From: Pseudobdellovibrionaceae bacterium
GTDB taxonomy: Bacteria; Bdellovibrionota; Bdellovibrionia; Bdellovibrionales; UBA1609
Assembly: GCA_018663505.1 (NCBI GenBank)
Contig: JABJQG010000072.1
Location: 1-64,000, forward strand
Direction: 5' to 3'
Length of the DNA stretch: 64,000 bases
Both the position numbers and the translations under genes were made by a program. A model generated the notes under the pieces. It was not told the origin of the DNA. It was given only the letters and a program-made list of their open reading frames with translations, and ran no database searches. Positions 62,500 to 64,000 of this stretch are shown in pieces. How positions within the stretch are numbered: the stretch's first letter is position 1; each line of letters opens with the position of its first letter.

Positions 62500-63809
62500 A
62501 TCTCATAACTCTATTACCTTTATTTTTTTGGCTATTCTTGCACCAACAACGCAAATGGAGTTCTTTTTTAGAACCTCCAGTTTTTATCACTGCTTTCTGG
62601 ACAGCGCTAATTGTCATACATGCTTCTCTAGGCTTTGACGTTGATGTATCAAAAAATTCCGTCATCATCATTTTTCTTTTTTTATTGTTCTTTTGCTTAG
62701 GCTATAGCCTCTCTACTAAAACAATCTCAACTTCACCAGTGAAAATAAACGACAAAGACTCCTTTTTGATCATATCATTTTGGGTTGGTGTAATTTCAGG
62801 CCTATCTGCGGTTATTTATCTTATCGCTAGCTCTAAACAAGGCTTATCCTCTCTGTCCAGTATTAATGCGTACCTAGAAATGACAACAGAGTTGACTTCT
62901 CGCAGGTACAGAGGTCATGCAGAACCAATCATTTCAAGAATTCTCACGCTAGGTCACTATAATTCTGCATTTTTAGGTGGTCTTCTTTTTGCAAAAATTT
63001 CTCGTACCAAGTGGCACAGTAACCTAAAGTTCCTCACCCCAATCGCAGTGGGCATTTTAATTACACTAACCCTCACCACAAGGGCCTCAACTTTATTCAC
63101 CCTGTTTCTTTGGGTGGGGGGGTATTTAGCCACAAGATTAGCTTTAAATAATTTTAAAGTTTCTTTTAAATTATTACTGGGAAGCGCCGTCTTACTCATA
63201 TTGCTCTCTTCTCTTTTTATAATCACTCTGCAAATTCGGTACAGCATTCCATTTTCGAACGTTACCCTTGCTTTTGAAAAATTTCGATTAGATTTCTTTT
63301 CCTTCCTGGGTCCTTTTTCCATTTGGCTGAATGGCTTTTTACTCCAGGAAACCCACACTCTCTCTCTTGGACAATATTCTTTTTCTGGTATATATGACAA
63401 ACTTGGAATCGCTGAAAGAGCTCAAGGAATATACATTCACTCGGCCTTTGTCTCCTATGGCCACCCTACCAATATCTACACTTCCTTTAGGCAGCTACTA
63501 CAGGATTTTGGAATTTTAGGAACTAACCTGATTTTCTTGACATTAGGGGGAGCTTTGAGACTAGCTCTTTTCAAAGTACGTCAAAATATTTACAATGGAT
63601 TTCACCTAGTTTTTCTTTCTGTTTTTTTCACTTCTGCATTATTTAGTCACATTACCTGTATTCTCAACTATAATTCAATTATTATAACGTTTATTTCTGC
63701 TGCTTTGTGCATAGAAATACAAAAGGCAATACACAAGCATTATAAAAAAACTAACAATACTTTAACTCCAAAAAATACACCTGACATTACAATAAAGAAT
63801 ACTCATTGA
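62496..63809 (+). CDS. O-antigen polymerase-like membrane protein
   Basis: A 437-aa membrane protein with about eleven helices and a moderate soluble loop (about 265-320, with IYIHSAFVSYGHPTNIYTSFRQLLQDFG). That loop with the TNIY...QDFG pattern is typical of oligosaccharide repeat-unit polymerases. Start is TTG at 62496 overlapping the previous TGA. A second polymerase-like protein lies two genes upstream, so their roles may differ (one may be a ligase). Confidence 0.78.
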   Translation: MNLITLLPLFFWLFLHQQRKWSSFLEPPVFITAFWTALIVIHASLGFDVDVSKNSVIIIFLFLLFFCLGYSLSTKTISTSPVKINDKDSFLIISFWVGVISGLSAVIYLIASSKQGLSSLSSINAYLEMTTELTSRRYRGHAEPIISRILTLGHYNSAFLGGLLFAKISRTKWHSNLKFLTPIAVGILITLTLTTRASTLFTLFLWVGGYLATRLALNNFKVSFKLLLGSAVLLILLSSLFIITLQIRYSIPFSNVTLAFEKFRLDFFSFLGPFSIWLNGFLLQETHTLSLGQYSFSGIYDKLGIAERAQGIYIHSAFVSYGHPTNIYTSFRQLLQDFGILGTNLIFLTLGGALRLALFKVRQNIYNGFHLVFLSVFFTSALFSHITCILNYNSIIITFISAALCIEIQKAIHKHYKKTNNTLTPKNTPDITIKNTH

Positions 63810-63846
63810 CCTCCTCACCTAGTAAAGATAGAAATTGAAGCTACTT

Positions 63847-64000
63847 ATGAACAAAACTATACTATGGCTCAAACAAATTATCTCTGTTCGTGTGCTCTCT
63901 GACACTCTTCTAATAATTTTTTCACTTTATGCCAGCTTGTATTTAAGGCTTGGCTCTGTAGAAATCCATGAACACCTCCCTGTAATGAACAATTGGTTAC
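63847..64000 (+). CDS. N-terminus of a nucleotide-sugar dehydratase-type membrane protein (partial)
   Basis: The frame opens at ATG 63847 and runs off the window after 51 codons. The visible part has a polar start and one hydrophobic helix ending LYASLYLRLGS-like (SDTLLIIFSLYASLYLRLG). This fits the first helix of PglF/CapD/WbpM-type nucleotide-diphosphosugar 4,6-dehydratases, where a transmembrane helix is followed by R-x-G. The identification is tentative because the catalytic domain is not in view. Confidence 0.5.
   Translation, partial: MNKTILWLKQIISVRVLSDTLLIIFSLYASLYLRLGSVEIHEHLPVMNNWL

Noticed and set aside
1-64000. tRNA, rRNA, CRISPR array or complete insertion sequence
   Set aside because: I looked for cloverleaf ends with CCA, regularly spaced direct repeats and transposase ORFs and found none.

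Overview
The window is AT-rich, densely packed bacterial chromosome. It carries six sigma-54-type regulatory parts: three bacterial enhancer-binding proteins, two histidine kinases that look paired with two of them, and two good -24/-12 promoters. It also has a complete proximal flagellar operon (basal body, switch, export ATPase, hook), Gram-negative envelope genes (Mla lipid transport, an Omp85 barrel, lipoproteins, LspA/Lgt) and a large O-antigen/capsule locus. I infer a motile Gram-negative of the Bdellovibrionota or former delta-proteobacterial kind. This rests on gene content and order, not on any search. No rRNA, tRNA, CRISPR array or intact insertion sequence was seen.

Layout. 1-463: gene-free stretch with several small hairpins. 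464-5221: a sigma-54 promoter, a radical SAM/SPASM maturase, a 35-codon peptide gene directly behind it, a CHASE2 histidine kinase and an NtrC-type response regulator. Together they look like a self-contained, signal-controlled peptide-modification (RiPP-like) system, and I do not recognise its precursor family. 5415-10507: a small hypothetical, a 171-bp element with perfect 53-bp inverted arms, then ileS-lspA-lgt; lgt appears to start at ATT. 10704-13689: secreted or lipoprotein hypotheticals and a frameshifted small gene. 14075-15447: HU and pfkA. 15444-19835 (minus): Omp85-like barrel, small exported protein, NtrY-like kinase, NtrX-like regulator. 20036-23226 (minus): DUF4143 ATPase remnant, two exported unknowns, a hot-dog thioesterase.

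23359-39203 (minus): one long flagellar operon read from a sigma-54 promoter near 39270: a 937-aa TPR protein, a receiver-less sigma-54 activator, flgB, flgC, fliE, fliF, fliG, fliH, fliI, fliJ, a MotE-like gene, fliK, flgD, a TIGR02530-type gene, flgE. 39453-44241 (plus): lipoprotein, mlaE, mlaF, mlaD, cation efflux, M23 peptidase. 44284-47355: pgi, a DciA-like gene, trmFO.

47560-64000: surface polysaccharide locus. A tightly coupled run of DegT aminotransferase, two-subunit thiamine-diphosphate E1 enzyme, phosphoglycosyl transferase and O-antigen ligase/polymerase is followed by a GT2 enzyme, a Wzx flippase (apparent ATA start), a GT4 enzyme, the dTDP-rhamnose genes rfbABC (minus) and rfbD (plus), two further polymerase-like membrane proteins, a Wzz-like protein and the start of a further membrane protein, probably a nucleotide-sugar dehydratase, that is cut by the window edge.
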